DNA from: Ahrensia marina
GTDB taxonomy: Bacteria; Pseudomonadota; Alphaproteobacteria; Rhizobiales; Rhizobiaceae
Assembly: GCF_001293565.1 (NCBI RefSeq)
Contig: NZ_JXMU01000014.1
Location: 1 to 64,000, forward strand
Direction: 5' to 3'
DNA: 64,000 nt
Positions within the stretch are counted from its first letter, which is position 1; the number at the start of each line of letters is the position of its first letter. This document shows positions 16,865 through 26,005 of the stretch, piece by piece. Position numbers and translations under genes: made by a program. Below the pieces are notes generated by a model, which saw only the letters and a list, made by a program, of their open reading frames with translations, was not told where the DNA came from and did no database searches.

Positions 16865-17725
16865 TTAAACGAACCGCTTTGCCCCCACCACGCAGAAAAC
16901 AACCAGCACAGCGATAACAATCATGGATGCTGCTATGGTTTCGCCAAGCAGGACGCCCGCTAAAAGCAGACCGAAAAACGGCTGCAATAATTGCAATTGC
17001 CCGACACCGGCAATACCGCCAAGAGCCAGACCGCGATACCAGAATACAAAACCGACCAGCATGCTGAACACCGACACATAGCCCAAACCAACCCAGGCTT
17101 GTGCGCTGATATTTTGCACGGTCGCAGGCAGTGTCATCGCCGCGATAATCAACATGACCGGCATGGATAAAACCAAGGCCCATGAAATCACCTGCCAACC
17201 ACCAAGACGCCGCGAAAGTGTTGCCCCTTCCGCGTAGCCAAGCCCGCACACGATAATTGCCGCGGTCATAAACAGATCACCCTTCAGAGAACCGCCGCTG
17301 CCTTGGAAATATGCAAAACCCGCAACCAGAAGACTCCCCGTCATTGAAAACACCCAAAATGCCGGCTTGGGCCGTTCACCACCGCGCAAGACACCGAAGA
17401 ATGCCGTTGCAAGCGGCAGCAGACCAATAAAAATGATCGAATGCGCTGACGTCACATGTTGAAGCGCCAGCGCAGTCAGCAATGGAAATCCGGCAACGCC
17501 CCCTAAAGCAACAATCAGCAAAGAACCAAGATCACTACGCGATGGCTTTTTCTGGCCGAGTGCCCAAAGCAGAAAACCGGCCAGCAAAGCCGCGATAACC
17601 GCGCGTGCGGATGTTAAAAATAGTGGGTCAAATCCATCAACGGCAACACGTGTTGCCGGTAAAGAGCCGCTAAATATGATAACGCCCAGCAGGCCGCTGC
17701 CCCATCCAACTGTTGATAATTGCAT
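16865..17725 (-). CDS. EamA/DMT-family membrane transporter
   Basis: A 286-residue inner-membrane protein with ten predicted hydrophobic helices in two EamA repeats, typical of drug/metabolite exporters. The N terminus GWGSGLLGVIIFSGSLPATRVAV is the first helix with the family's usual small-residue pattern. It is divergent from a MocR-type regulator, a common arrangement in which the regulator controls the exporter. The substrate, perhaps an amino acid or related amine, is not determined by sequence. Confidence 0.88.
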   Translation of the reverse strand: MQLSTVGWGSGLLGVIIFSGSLPATRVAVDGFDPLFLTSARAVIAALLAGFLLWALGQKKPSRSDLGSLLIVALGGVAGFPLLTALALQHVTSAHSIIFIGLLPLATAFFGVLRGGERPKPAFWVFSMTGSLLVAGFAYFQGSGGSLKGDLFMTAAIIVCGLGYAEGATLSRRLGGWQVISWALVLSMPVMLIIAAMTLPATVQNISAQAWVGLGYVSVFSMLVGFVFWYRGLALGGIAGVGQLQLLQPFFGLLLAGVLLGETIAASMIVIAVLVVFCVVGAKRFV

Positions 17726-17801
17726 AATCCTATCCCTGAAAAGAAAGAACAGGGATTACCAGAAAGCGTTGACGCGAACAGTGACAAAACAGTACAATTT
17801 G

Positions 17802-17839
17802 ATCAAACTGTATGGCAACAAAATACCATACACTTGATC
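17802..17839. promoter_or_regulatory. Extended inverted repeat, candidate MocR operator
   Basis: TGTATGG (17809-17815) and CCATACA (17826-17832) are perfect inverted arms with a 10-base spacer. Each is flanked on its outer side by TGATCAA (left) or its complement TTGATCA (right), giving two half-sites TGATCAA-N1/2-TGTATGG in opposite orientation. It lies in the 136-base gap between the divergent EamA and MocR genes, 30 bases ahead of the MocR start. Confidence 0.65.
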
Positions 17840-17861
17840 ACTCAAGCCGGAGAACTGGTCT

Positions 17862-19250
17862 ATGGCTGGCACCCGCACTGCGCAAATTATGGATGAAATC
17901 CGCGAGAGAATTAGCAACCGTACGCTTGTGCCCGATGAAAGGCTGCCCTCCATTCGCAGTTTTGCAGCACGCATGAATGTGTCGCCATCGACAATTGTCG
18001 ATGCATATGACCGTCTGGCTGGCGAGGGCATTATTCGCTCGCGGCCGGGCTCCGGTTTTTATGTTTGCAGCACGCTGGCACCGCTTGATCTGGCGACATT
18101 AGGCCCGAAACTTGACCGCGAGATCGATCCCTTTTGGGTATCGCGCCAATCGCTTGACGCTGAGGCCGAAATGCTGAAACCCGGCTGCGGGTGGCTGCCG
18201 CCGGACTGGATGCCCAACGATGCCATTCGCAAAGCCCTTCGCAAGCTTGCCCGCGCTGATGATAATTTACTGTCCGAATATGGCAGCACACGCGGCGCGA
18301 GAAACCTTCGCCAATTGCTCGCGCGCCATCTTTCCGACGAAGGCATAACCATCCGGCCGGAGCAGATCATGCTGGCAGTGTCAGGCACACAGGCGATTGA
18401 TCTGATCTGCCGCTTTCTGCTGCGTCCGGGCGATAGCGTTGTCATCGACGATCCGTGCTATTTCAACTTTCAGGCTTTGCTGAAGGCGCATGATGTGAAG
18501 GTGATAAGCGTTCCCTATACTGTGACGGGGCCGGACATAAACCGCTTTTCTGAAGCATTGAGTACGCACAAGCCGCGTTTATATATCACCAATTCAGCCC
18601 TGCATAATCCAACGGGCGCAACCATATCGCCGCAAACGGCCCACCGGCTTCTAACCCTTGCCGCGCAGCACGATGTTACCATTGTCGAGGATGATATTTT
18701 CTCGGCGTTTGAACCCTCGCCTTCTCCGCGCCTTGCTGCGCTTGACGGTTTGGAACGTGTGATCAGAATCGGTAGTTTTTCCAAAACGCTATCCGCATCC
18801 GTCCGGTGCGGATATATTGCGGCGAAGCCCGAGTGGATTGAAGCGTTGGTTGACCTGCAGGTGGCGACCAATTTTGGCGGGCCAAGCCCCATGGCATCGG
18901 CATTGCTTTTTCAGGTTTTAAGCGACGGCAGCTACCGCAAACATATGGAAGATGTGCGGCAAAAATTATCAAAGAAGCGTTTGGAAATCGCAACAAAACT
19001 GGAGGCGCTGAACATCAAACCCTGGCTGATGCCGCGCGGCGGATTTTACCTTTGGTGCACCCTGCCGGACGGTCTGGATTCAGCGCGGATCGCAAGCGCT
19101 GCGCTTGAACAAAATGTCGTGCTTGCTCCCGGCAATGTGTTCAGCCCCTCACAAAACATGGCGCAATTTATGCGCTTTAATGTCAGCCAGATGTCGAACT
19201 CGCAAACTTTTCAAACTTTGAAAACCGTCATGCTGGCAGGCAAAGAATAA
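17862..19250 (+). CDS. MocR/PdxR-family regulator (GntR HTH fused to aminotransferase-like domain)
   Basis: A 462-residue protein with an N-terminal GntR winged helix (residues about 3-72, RISNRTLVPDERLPSIRSFA and NVSPSTIVDAYDRLAGEGII) and a fold-type I aminotransferase-like domain. The PLP-binding lysine is in IRIGSFSKTLSASVR. Such proteins sense PLP together with an amino compound and usually activate a divergent gene. Here that gene is the EamA transporter, and an extended inverted repeat lies between them. Aminotransferase activity in vivo is unlikely but not excluded. Confidence 0.92.
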   Translation: MAGTRTAQIMDEIRERISNRTLVPDERLPSIRSFAARMNVSPSTIVDAYDRLAGEGIIRSRPGSGFYVCSTLAPLDLATLGPKLDREIDPFWVSRQSLDAEAEMLKPGCGWLPPDWMPNDAIRKALRKLARADDNLLSEYGSTRGARNLRQLLARHLSDEGITIRPEQIMLAVSGTQAIDLICRFLLRPGDSVVIDDPCYFNFQALLKAHDVKVISVPYTVTGPDINRFSEALSTHKPRLYITNSALHNPTGATISPQTAHRLLTLAAQHDVTIVEDDIFSAFEPSPSPRLAALDGLERVIRIGSFSKTLSASVRCGYIAAKPEWIEALVDLQVATNFGGPSPMASALLFQVLSDGSYRKHMEDVRQKLSKKRLEIATKLEALNIKPWLMPRGGFYLWCTLPDGLDSARIASAALEQNVVLAPGNVFSPSQNMAQFMRFNVSQMSNSQTFQTLKTVMLAGKE

Positions 19251-19271
19251 CGTGTGTTCGGCTACCGCTGT

Positions 19272-20180
19272 TTACTGCGCCGCGCGCATGGTGGCATTGC
19301 CAAACTCGGAACGCAGGCGCGAAAGGCCGCCTGTGCCGCCTGCCTGCTGAACAGACGCGCTGCCGCAGCGGTTGCCATTTGCCAGACATTCATCAAGCAC
19401 CTTGCCCAATAACCAGCTTGATAAAAACCCGCCATTAAAAGCATCGCCTGCACCGGTCGCATCGACAACAGTTGTTTTAACCGTCGGCTCGGATATCCAT
19501 TTTCCGCCGCGAAGTGCGCGGGCACCATCGCCGCCGCATTTTACAACCGTCAGCGGTACCGCACCTTCTCTAAGACCGGATTCAACCAGATGCGCATATT
19601 CGGATTCATTGGGCAAAAAGACATCAATTTTTTCCAGAAGCGGTTGTAGAGAACTGCCCTGTTTCATAAGGGCTTCATCCCAGCCGCAATCGACGGAAAT
19701 GGTCATTCCGTTATCCCGCGCTTTTTCAACAAGATCAGGATGTTCGATCAGGCTGCGCAGTTCGCCGATATGCAGATGCCTGAACGTACCTTCCGCGATC
19801 GAGATATCCGGCAAAGCCGCACCTGTTTTATGACTGAGAAAAGCACGATCATCATCGCCTGTAATCGCAACCGTAATTTGTGGCTTGTCGCCATAGGCGG
19901 CAGCTTTGCAATGTGTTGTCGCCACGCCGGATTTTCTGATATCGCGCAGCACAATCGTATCAAAAGGGCTGGCAGGCAATGTGGCCAGAAGGCAGGCCTC
20001 CCACCCTAAAGCGTTGAACGCCGCCGCCGTGATATAGGCACCGCCGCCTGCATGCAGTGACACATCATCGCAAAATATCTCCGTGTTCATGGCGGGCATT
20101 TTTGGAACGCCGGTAAACACCAGATCGCAATAAAGCCGTCCGGCACACAAGATTGCATTGGAGAGAGCTGGTGAAGTCAC
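19272..20180 (-). CDS. PfkB-family carbohydrate kinase
   Basis: A 302-residue ribokinase/PfkB-type sugar kinase. The N-terminal substrate lid region contains GGGAYITAAAFNALGWEACL (PfkB motif 1 area), and motif 2 is DATGAGDAFNGGF with the catalytic base in GAGD (243-246). It is the last gene of the CUT1 importer operon, overlapping the ATPase stop by four bases (ATGA). The family phosphorylates ribose, fructose, fructosamine-like (FrlD) and other sugars; this sequence does not let me choose. Its partner, an argininosuccinate-lyase-like enzyme, is unusual in a sugar operon. Confidence 0.88.
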   Translation of the reverse strand: MTSPALSNAILCAGRLYCDLVFTGVPKMPAMNTEIFCDDVSLHAGGGAYITAAAFNALGWEACLLATLPASPFDTIVLRDIRKSGVATTHCKAAAYGDKPQITVAITGDDDRAFLSHKTGAALPDISIAEGTFRHLHIGELRSLIEHPDLVEKARDNGMTISVDCGWDEALMKQGSSLQPLLEKIDVFLPNESEYAHLVESGLREGAVPLTVVKCGGDGARALRGGKWISEPTVKTTVVDATGAGDAFNGGFLSSWLLGKVLDECLANGNRCGSASVQQAGGTGGLSRLRSEFGNATMRAAQ

Positions 20181-21232
20181 TGCACTGCCATTCCCGTTTT
20201 TGCATCAAACACATGAAGATTGGCCGGATCGGCTGAAAGCACGACTTTTTCACCCAGCTCCGGCGGCGTTCGTCCGGACGCTTTGGCGATGACCTCACCT
20301 GACGGTGTATCAACATAAATCAGCGTCTCCGGTCCAAGCGGTTCCCTGACGGTGACTTTGCCACTAACGATAGGATCGCCCTTACCCACGGTCAAATCAT
20401 CAGGCCGCACACCCACCATCACATCAAGCGCGCTGTCGCTTTTCCATTTGGTTTTCAGACTAGAGCCCGCGCCGAGTTTAAGGCCTTTGCCATTCAAAGT
20501 GCCGGGCAGCATATTCATGGATGGCGCACCGATAAATTGTGCGACAAACGCATTGGCAGGCTGATGATATACCTCCGCCGGTGTGCCGATCTGCTGGATA
20601 TGGCCGTCTTTCATAATCACGATACGGTCAGCCATTGTCATCGCCTCGACCTGATCGTGCGTAACGAAAACAATCGTATTGCCTACCCTTTGATGAAGCT
20701 TTTTGATTTCAAGCCGCATTTGCGTGCGAAGCTGGGCATCAAGGTTCGAGAGCGGTTCATCAAACAGGAACACGGCCGGATCGCGCACCATCGCACGGCC
20801 AATCGCCACCCTTTGTCTTTGCCCGCCGGAAAGCGCATTGGGCTTCCTGTCGAGCAGCGGCACCATATCAAGAATGCCCGCCACTTCCAGAATACGCGCC
20901 TCTTTTTCTTCCTTGGATAGTTTGGAAGAGCGCAAACCGAACGCGATATTCTTTTTAACCGACATGTGCGGATAAATGGCATAATTCTGGAAAACCATGG
21001 CGATATCGCGCTCTTTCGGCTCCAGATTATTCACGGCTTTGTCGCCGATAATCACCTCGCCCGAAGTGACTTCCTCAAGACCGGCAATCATCCGCAATGT
21101 CGTTGACTTGCCGCAGCCGGAAGGACCAACAAAAACGATAAATTCACCGTCTGCCACTTCAAGATTGATGCCATGCAACACTTCGGTATTGCCGAAAGCT
21201 TTTGTCAGATTTCGCAGTGCGAGATTGGCCAT
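20177..21232 (-). CDS. Sugar ABC transporter ATP-binding protein (MalK/UgpC type)
   Basis: A 351-residue CUT1 ATPase: Walker A GPSGCGKST near residue 36, signature LSGGQRQRVAIGRA, Walker B LFDEPLSNLDA, and a C-terminal OB-type regulatory region (VGVRPDDLTVGKG, TPSGEVIAKASG). It energises the two permeases encoded upstream in the operon. It starts three bases after the lyase-like gene stop. Confidence 0.94.
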   Translation of the reverse strand: MANLALRNLTKAFGNTEVLHGINLEVADGEFIVFVGPSGCGKSTTLRMIAGLEEVTSGEVIIGDKAVNNLEPKERDIAMVFQNYAIYPHMSVKKNIAFGLRSSKLSKEEKEARILEVAGILDMVPLLDRKPNALSGGQRQRVAIGRAMVRDPAVFLFDEPLSNLDAQLRTQMRLEIKKLHQRVGNTIVFVTHDQVEAMTMADRIVIMKDGHIQQIGTPAEVYHQPANAFVAQFIGAPSMNMLPGTLNGKGLKLGAGSSLKTKWKSDSALDVMVGVRPDDLTVGKGDPIVSGKVTVREPLGPETLIYVDTPSGEVIAKASGRTPPELGEKVVLSADPANLHVFDAKTGMAVQ

Positions 21233-21235
21233 GGG

Positions 21236-22720
21236 TTAATACTCCAAAAGGGAAATAAAGGCCACATCAAGGTCCGAACCGGCCTTTGACTGGCGATTTT
21301 TACGCGTTGCGCATTGATCGGAAACTGCACTTAAAGCGGAGGAATAACCGGCCAGTGCATTTGCAAGCGCTTCGGGCGCAGGGCCGCCGGTTCTATTACG
21401 GACTGCAACAAAATTCTCAGGCGATGTCGCCACAGCAAATTGCGCCTCGTTCATTGCCAGATCGCGCTCTGTTTCTTTTCTAAAAGCAGCCGCACAATCA
21501 GCAAAGCCTTCGCTAAGCGGTTTGCCCGCCGCAATCACCGCACGCGCTGTTGCCGCCGCAATTTCATGGGCTTGCCGGAAGGAAAGTTTTTCTTCACGCA
21601 CAAGCGTATCGGCAAGCTCTGTTATGGTGATGCAGGCCGCATCGGTATTGCGCTTCACATTGTCCGCATTGATTGAACAGGCGGGCAAAAATGCCGTCAG
21701 TAATTCAAGCACCCGCCCGCCGGATGCAAAGGCTGCGTAGCCTGCCTGCTGCACTTCGCCTTCACTGTCATTCATATCTGTAAACGGCGTATTGTGCATG
21801 GTGTTGACCATCATGTCACAGCGTCCGACGGTAACGGATGCAAGGTGACGCATATGCTCGATCGGCACCGGATTGCGCTTTTGCGGCATGATGGAACTGA
21901 TCTGAACCAGCGAATTTGGTACATAAAGCTGGCCGACCTCAAAGCTGGACCATACACCCATATCCTGAATGACCCGCCCCATATGCAGGAACACCAGTTT
22001 CATCGCCGAATACAGTCCGGTGATGTAATCAACCGAAGCGATACAGCCGTAAGAATTGACAAGCGGACCGTCAAATCCAAGCAGGTCAGCCATTTGGTCA
22101 CGGTCAATCGGAAAGCCTGACGTTGTGATTGCAGCCGCGCCCATCGGGCAATGTTCCAGATTATCGGCCGCCGCATTGAGCCGCTCCATATCGCGGATTA
22201 AAACTTCAATGACCGCCGCCAGATAATGGCCAAATGTCGTTGGCTGTGCCGGCTGGCCATGGGTGTAGGCAACAATAAGCGTATCGGCTTCCGCTTCCGC
22301 TTTTTTGATCAGCGCGGCGGTAAGCGTTTCCATCTGCTCCAGCAGGCTCGCCGCGCGTGTTCGCAGTGCAAGCTTGAATAGAGTGTGGTCCATATCATTG
22401 CGTGAACGCGCGGTGTGCAACATGCCGCCAAGATCACCCAGACGGCTGCGCAATGCGGCTTCAACCACGAAGAAATAATCTTCATACTCGCCTGTATATT
22501 GCAGCGCCGCTATGTCCGTTTCCTGCTCGATCTCGTTGAGCGCGCGTGCAATCTTGCCCACCTGCTCAGCTTCAAGAATACCGGTTTGCGAAAGCATAAC
22601 CAGATGCGCTTTATTGATCGCGGCCATATGCTGCGCATAGTGCTGCTTTACCCCTTCAAAAAGCCGCGCGAGCACCGTTTTTTTGTAGGTAGGATCAGGA
22701 AATGTCGTTGTGTCTTTCAT
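21236..22720 (-). CDS. Argininosuccinate lyase-like enzyme in a sugar importer operon
   Basis: A 494-residue member of the fumarase/aspartase superfamily, nearest to argininosuccinate lyase. The three signature regions are HTARSRND (102-109), YTHGQPAQP (152-160) and SSIMPQKRNP (275-284, mobile Ser loop). Compared with housekeeping ArgH the first two deviate (HTGRSRND; YTHLQRAQP) and the region PMGAAAITTSGFPIDR replaces the usual GSGALAGTPFPIDR. It is also about 30 residues longer. A substrate other than argininosuccinate is likely, with release of fumarate from a C-N bond as the inherited chemistry. It lies between the permease and ATPase genes, with a PfkB kinase downstream. No other arginine genes are near. 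Confidence 0.85.
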   Translation of the reverse strand: MKDTTTFPDPTYKKTVLARLFEGVKQHYAQHMAAINKAHLVMLSQTGILEAEQVGKIARALNEIEQETDIAALQYTGEYEDYFFVVEAALRSRLGDLGGMLHTARSRNDMDHTLFKLALRTRAASLLEQMETLTAALIKKAEAEADTLIVAYTHGQPAQPTTFGHYLAAVIEVLIRDMERLNAAADNLEHCPMGAAAITTSGFPIDRDQMADLLGFDGPLVNSYGCIASVDYITGLYSAMKLVFLHMGRVIQDMGVWSSFEVGQLYVPNSLVQISSIMPQKRNPVPIEHMRHLASVTVGRCDMMVNTMHNTPFTDMNDSEGEVQQAGYAAFASGGRVLELLTAFLPACSINADNVKRNTDAACITITELADTLVREEKLSFRQAHEIAAATARAVIAAGKPLSEGFADCAAAFRKETERDLAMNEAQFAVATSPENFVAVRNRTGGPAPEALANALAGYSSALSAVSDQCATRKNRQSKAGSDLDVAFISLLEY

Positions 22721-22775
22721 AATGTCCTCTGGCGATTTTGCACCGGCTTTTTGAAAACGGTACGCAGTGCAATAA

Positions 22776-23663
22776 TCATCCTTTCAATCCTGCCATCACG
22801 ACGCCGCGTATGATGAAGCGTTGGAAAATCAGGAATACGATGAGTGTCGGAATTGTGCTGATCGCGGCGCCTGTCATGATCAGTTCCCATGCAACATCAA
22901 CCTCGTCACCAAAGCCGGACAGGCCAACAGGAATGGTGTACATATCAACCGAATTGGTAACGATCAGTGGCCACAGGAACGCAGTCCAATTGCCAAGGAA
23001 AACGAAGATGGCGAGCGCTGCCAAAGCCGGTTTGACGAGCGGCATCGCCACCTTCCACCAGATTTCAAGCTCGTTAAGCCCGTCAATACGCGCCGCTTCG
23101 ATAAAATCGTCCGGCACACTTTCAAAGAACTGCTTCATCAGAAAAGTGCCAAATGCTGTCATCAAGCCGGGGAACATAATGCCCCAATACGTATCCAGCC
23201 ACCCGAATGATTGTGACATCAGATACCAAGGAATAACCAGCATTTCGGTCGGAATCATAAGCGTGGATAGGATCGCGATAAACACAAGCTGGCGGCCCGG
23301 AAAACGGAACTTGCACAATGTGTACCCGACAAGGCTGTCAAACAGCAGGTTACATATGGTGGTGATCACCGCAATAATCAGCGAGTTGACAAACCACCAG
23401 TAAAACCGCCCGTCTTCAAGAACATATGTATAGTTCTCTATTGTCGGCTCTTCGGGAATAAGGTTCACATTGTAAACCTCATGCGGCCATTTCAGCGACG
23501 TCGAGATCATGTAAACAATCGGCATGATCATGAGAATACCGCCGGCGAAAAGCAGCAGCCAGCGAATGATCTGACCCAGATTTTTCGGCTTGCCCTTTGG
23601 CGCGGCTAACGCGGCATCGGTTGTCGGGCGGATACCTGCAGGAACATCAGGAGCTATGGTCAT
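22776..23663 (-). CDS. Sugar ABC transporter permease, MalG type
   Basis: A 295-residue CUT1 permease with six membrane helices after a roughly 30-residue cytoplasmic tail. The coupling EAA loop reads EAARIDGLNELEIWWKVAMP. It ends GVVMAGLKG, the usual MalG-type C terminus. Its start overlaps the stop of the partner permease by one base. A gap of 55 bases separates it from the lyase-like gene downstream. Confidence 0.93.
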   Translation of the reverse strand: MTIAPDVPAGIRPTTDAALAAPKGKPKNLGQIIRWLLLFAGGILMIMPIVYMISTSLKWPHEVYNVNLIPEEPTIENYTYVLEDGRFYWWFVNSLIIAVITTICNLLFDSLVGYTLCKFRFPGRQLVFIAILSTLMIPTEMLVIPWYLMSQSFGWLDTYWGIMFPGLMTAFGTFLMKQFFESVPDDFIEAARIDGLNELEIWWKVAMPLVKPALAALAIFVFLGNWTAFLWPLIVTNSVDMYTIPVGLSGFGDEVDVAWELIMTGAAISTIPTLIVFLIFQRFIIRGVVMAGLKG

Positions 23664-24556
23664 TATTCACTCCTCAAAAGGCGTAGCTGCAACAGTGAAA
23701 CGATGAGAAGGATCATGAAAAGAACAACTGTTTGTGCCGCTGCATAGCCCATATTAAAGCCGTTAAACGCGGTGTCATAAATCATCAGAACGAGTGGTTT
23801 GGTTGAATTGAGCGGACCGCCCGGATTATTGGTCGTCATGTTGAACACATGATCGAAAATGCGCAGAAAACCGATTGACGAGAACACAACAATGAAAACC
23901 ATTGTCGGCTTTAACAGCGGCAGGGTAATTTGCGTCAGCACTGTCCACCAGCCGACACCGTCAATTTTCGCGGCTTCATAATAGCTGATCGGAATAGCGC
24001 GCAGTCCGGCCATAAAAATAATCACCTGAAAGCCAAGCCCCGCCCATACGGCCGGTGCCAAAACGGCAGGCAAAGCATTGGTTGTCGAATTTAAAAACGA
24101 GATTTGCGCGATACCCACACTGGCAAGAAGATTGTTAAACAGACCGATTGGCACGTCCTGATAAAACCAGCGCCACACCCACGCCATGGCAACCGCAGAG
24201 GTCATGAACGGGAGGAAGTAAAGCATGCGCAGAAAGCCGTGCATGAAGCGCAATTTATCCAGATGATAGGCAATGATAAAACTCAGGACGAGCGAGACCG
24301 GCGTACCGATCAAAAGATAGGCGAATGTGTTCTTGAACACTTTCCAGAATACCGGATCATTCCAGAGCTTGATATAATTATCCAAACCCGTCCATGTGCG
24401 CGCGCCAAGCAGGTTCCATTCCTGAAATGAAATAAGAAAGGCCGTGCCGGTCGGGTAGAACCGGATGAGGCCATAAAACAGGACCGGCAATGCAAGGAAC
24501 GCCCAAGCCCACACGATCTGTTTTTGTTTTATGGTGAGATTTCGATAAAATGTCAT
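23663..24556 (-). CDS. Sugar ABC transporter permease, MalF/UgpA type
   Basis: A 297-residue CUT1 permease with six hydrophobic helices. The EAA loop is EAAKIDGVGWWTVLTQITLPLL. It forms the transmembrane heterodimer with the MalG-type subunit encoded next. It begins 75 bases after the binding-protein stop; that gap holds a hairpin. Confidence 0.93.
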   Translation of the reverse strand: MTFYRNLTIKQKQIVWAWAFLALPVLFYGLIRFYPTGTAFLISFQEWNLLGARTWTGLDNYIKLWNDPVFWKVFKNTFAYLLIGTPVSLVLSFIIAYHLDKLRFMHGFLRMLYFLPFMTSAVAMAWVWRWFYQDVPIGLFNNLLASVGIAQISFLNSTTNALPAVLAPAVWAGLGFQVIIFMAGLRAIPISYYEAAKIDGVGWWTVLTQITLPLLKPTMVFIVVFSSIGFLRIFDHVFNMTTNNPGGPLNSTKPLVLMIYDTAFNGFNMGYAAAQTVVLFMILLIVSLLQLRLLRSE

Positions 24557-24584
24557 CCGGTGTCACCCGCCATGCTGGAAGTGT

Positions 24585-24610
24585 GCCACCCCCGAAGTTT
24601 CAGGGATGGC
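24585..24610 (-). promoter_or_regulatory. Intercistronic hairpin 3' of the CUT1 binding-protein gene
   Basis: GCCACCCC (24585-24592) and GGGATGGC (24603-24610) pair over 8 bases with one G-U wobble in the transcript, 21 bases after the binding-protein stop. There is no U-tract leftward. Position matches the hairpins after the other three binding-protein genes of the window. Confidence 0.5.
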
Positions 24611-24631
24611 ATAGCTGTGGTTGTTTCGAGA

Positions 24632-25888
24632 TTATTTTGCGTAATATTCGTCGAGGATTTTCTGCTCTTCCTCAGCAGCGATGGCGATGGAATCGGCAGC
24701 GCTTTGGCCTTCGATATCCATGCGTGACACCATATCCATCATGGCTTGGCGCTGCGCGGATTCATTGACGAAAATCGTCGTATGCGCGTATTCCAAACCG
24801 CGGATGAACGGTCCGAAAATCTCATTATTTGCATTTTCTTCCGTCATACCCACAGATGGCTTGGCCGGTAGTTCGCCCACTGTATCGAGCCAGATCTGCA
24901 TCGCTTCGTCAGAAGTGATATATGTCATGAACTTGACCGCAGCATCGTATTTTTCGCCTTCGGCTTTTGATGTGATCGCATTCACCCAGTACGAAGAATA
25001 GTTCGATTTTGTGCCGTCGGGACCGGCCGGAAGTTCAGCCACACCCCATTTTAAGCCGCGCGTATCTTCAAGCGAACCGATGCGGAATGAACCATCAATA
25101 TGCATACCAGCGCGGCCAGCTTTAAACGCGGCCTGCGGCTCGTCCATAAAGCCGAATGATGTGACTTTCTCGTCCTTTGCCAGGCCCACATAATATTCGA
25201 GCGCCTTCTGGCCTGCTTCGGTGTTGTAATTGACGGTCTTGTAATCGTCCTTGTAAGGATCGCCGCCCATCTGGCGCACAAGAACCTCGCGGAACCAATG
25301 GTGGTCCTGTGCATTCATACCGGCTGTAATACCAACCTGCGTAATATTACCCGCACCATCAACTTTGGTGAGTTTCTTGGCTGTCTCAACCAGCTCGTCC
25401 AGCGTTTCCGGCGGGTTTTCCACGCCAGCTTCATCGAATAAGCGCTCATTATAGAACAGAGCAAGGCTGCGCACAGCTGTCGGCAGAGCCCAGTAATTAT
25501 CGCCCTCTTTCATGGCCTGAACCATCGGGAAGAAATCCTTGTCGATCTGATCAACCGGAAATTCCGATGCCGGCAGCGGCTGAATCAGCTTGGCTTCTTT
25601 GTAATCATTCAGCCAGCCATAGAACAACTGCACAACATCCGGCCCCTCACCAGCAGGAATAGCAGCGGCAACCTTTGTGCGGTAATCGGCATACGGGAAA
25701 TGCGTCATCTTAACGGTGATGTCCGGATTTTCCGCCTCGAACCCCTCAATCAACTGCTCCATCGCAGCAACACGCGCATCAAAGAAATATTGCCAATACT
25801 CAATTTCAACAGCTTGCGCTGAACTGGAAAACAGAGCGGCAGTACTGGTTAGTGTGGCCAGAGCCAAAGCTTGAATCTTGCGTTTCAT
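24632..25888 (-). CDS. Periplasmic sugar-binding protein, family 1 (CUT1)
   Basis: A 418-residue extracellular solute-binding protein with a signal peptide (MKRKIQALALATLTSTAALF, cleavage near SAQA/VEIEYW). The mature start EIEYWQYFFDARVAAMEQLI and the GEGPDVVQLFYGWLNDY segment are typical of MalE/UgpB-class proteins. It is the first gene of the leftward importer operon and divergent from a ROK repressor. The ligand is unknown; the downstream enzyme set argues against a simple hexose. Confidence 0.92.
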   Translation of the reverse strand: MKRKIQALALATLTSTAALFSSSAQAVEIEYWQYFFDARVAAMEQLIEGFEAENPDITVKMTHFPYADYRTKVAAAIPAGEGPDVVQLFYGWLNDYKEAKLIQPLPASEFPVDQIDKDFFPMVQAMKEGDNYWALPTAVRSLALFYNERLFDEAGVENPPETLDELVETAKKLTKVDGAGNITQVGITAGMNAQDHHWFREVLVRQMGGDPYKDDYKTVNYNTEAGQKALEYYVGLAKDEKVTSFGFMDEPQAAFKAGRAGMHIDGSFRIGSLEDTRGLKWGVAELPAGPDGTKSNYSSYWVNAITSKAEGEKYDAAVKFMTYITSDEAMQIWLDTVGELPAKPSVGMTEENANNEIFGPFIRGLEYAHTTIFVNESAQRQAMMDMVSRMDIEGQSAADSIAIAAEEEQKILDEYYAK

Positions 25889-25964
25889 TGATAGTTCCTC
25901 CGATTTGATTTTCCGCGTGACGCGGCACTTTTTTCATGACGCATATAAATTTCATATTCTTATT

Positions 25965-26000
25965 AACTCAAATGACTTGAGTTATCAAGTGAGTTGAGTT
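25965..26000. promoter_or_regulatory. Triple AACTCAA/TTGAGTT half-sites, candidate ROK operator
   Basis: AACTCAA (25965-25971) and TTGAGTT (25977-25983) form a perfect inverted repeat with a 5-base spacer, and a third TTGAGTT lies at 25994-26000. They occupy the 117-base gap between the binding-protein and ROK genes, with the last half-site five bases before the ROK start codon, so binding would block ROK translation start region and the divergent promoter. Confidence 0.65.
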
Positions 26001-26005
26001 AATTA

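Noticed and set aside
21236-22720. Housekeeping argH of arginine biosynthesis
   Set aside because: It lies inside a sugar importer operon, deviates in two signature regions and is longer than usual; I keep it as a paralogue of unknown substrate.
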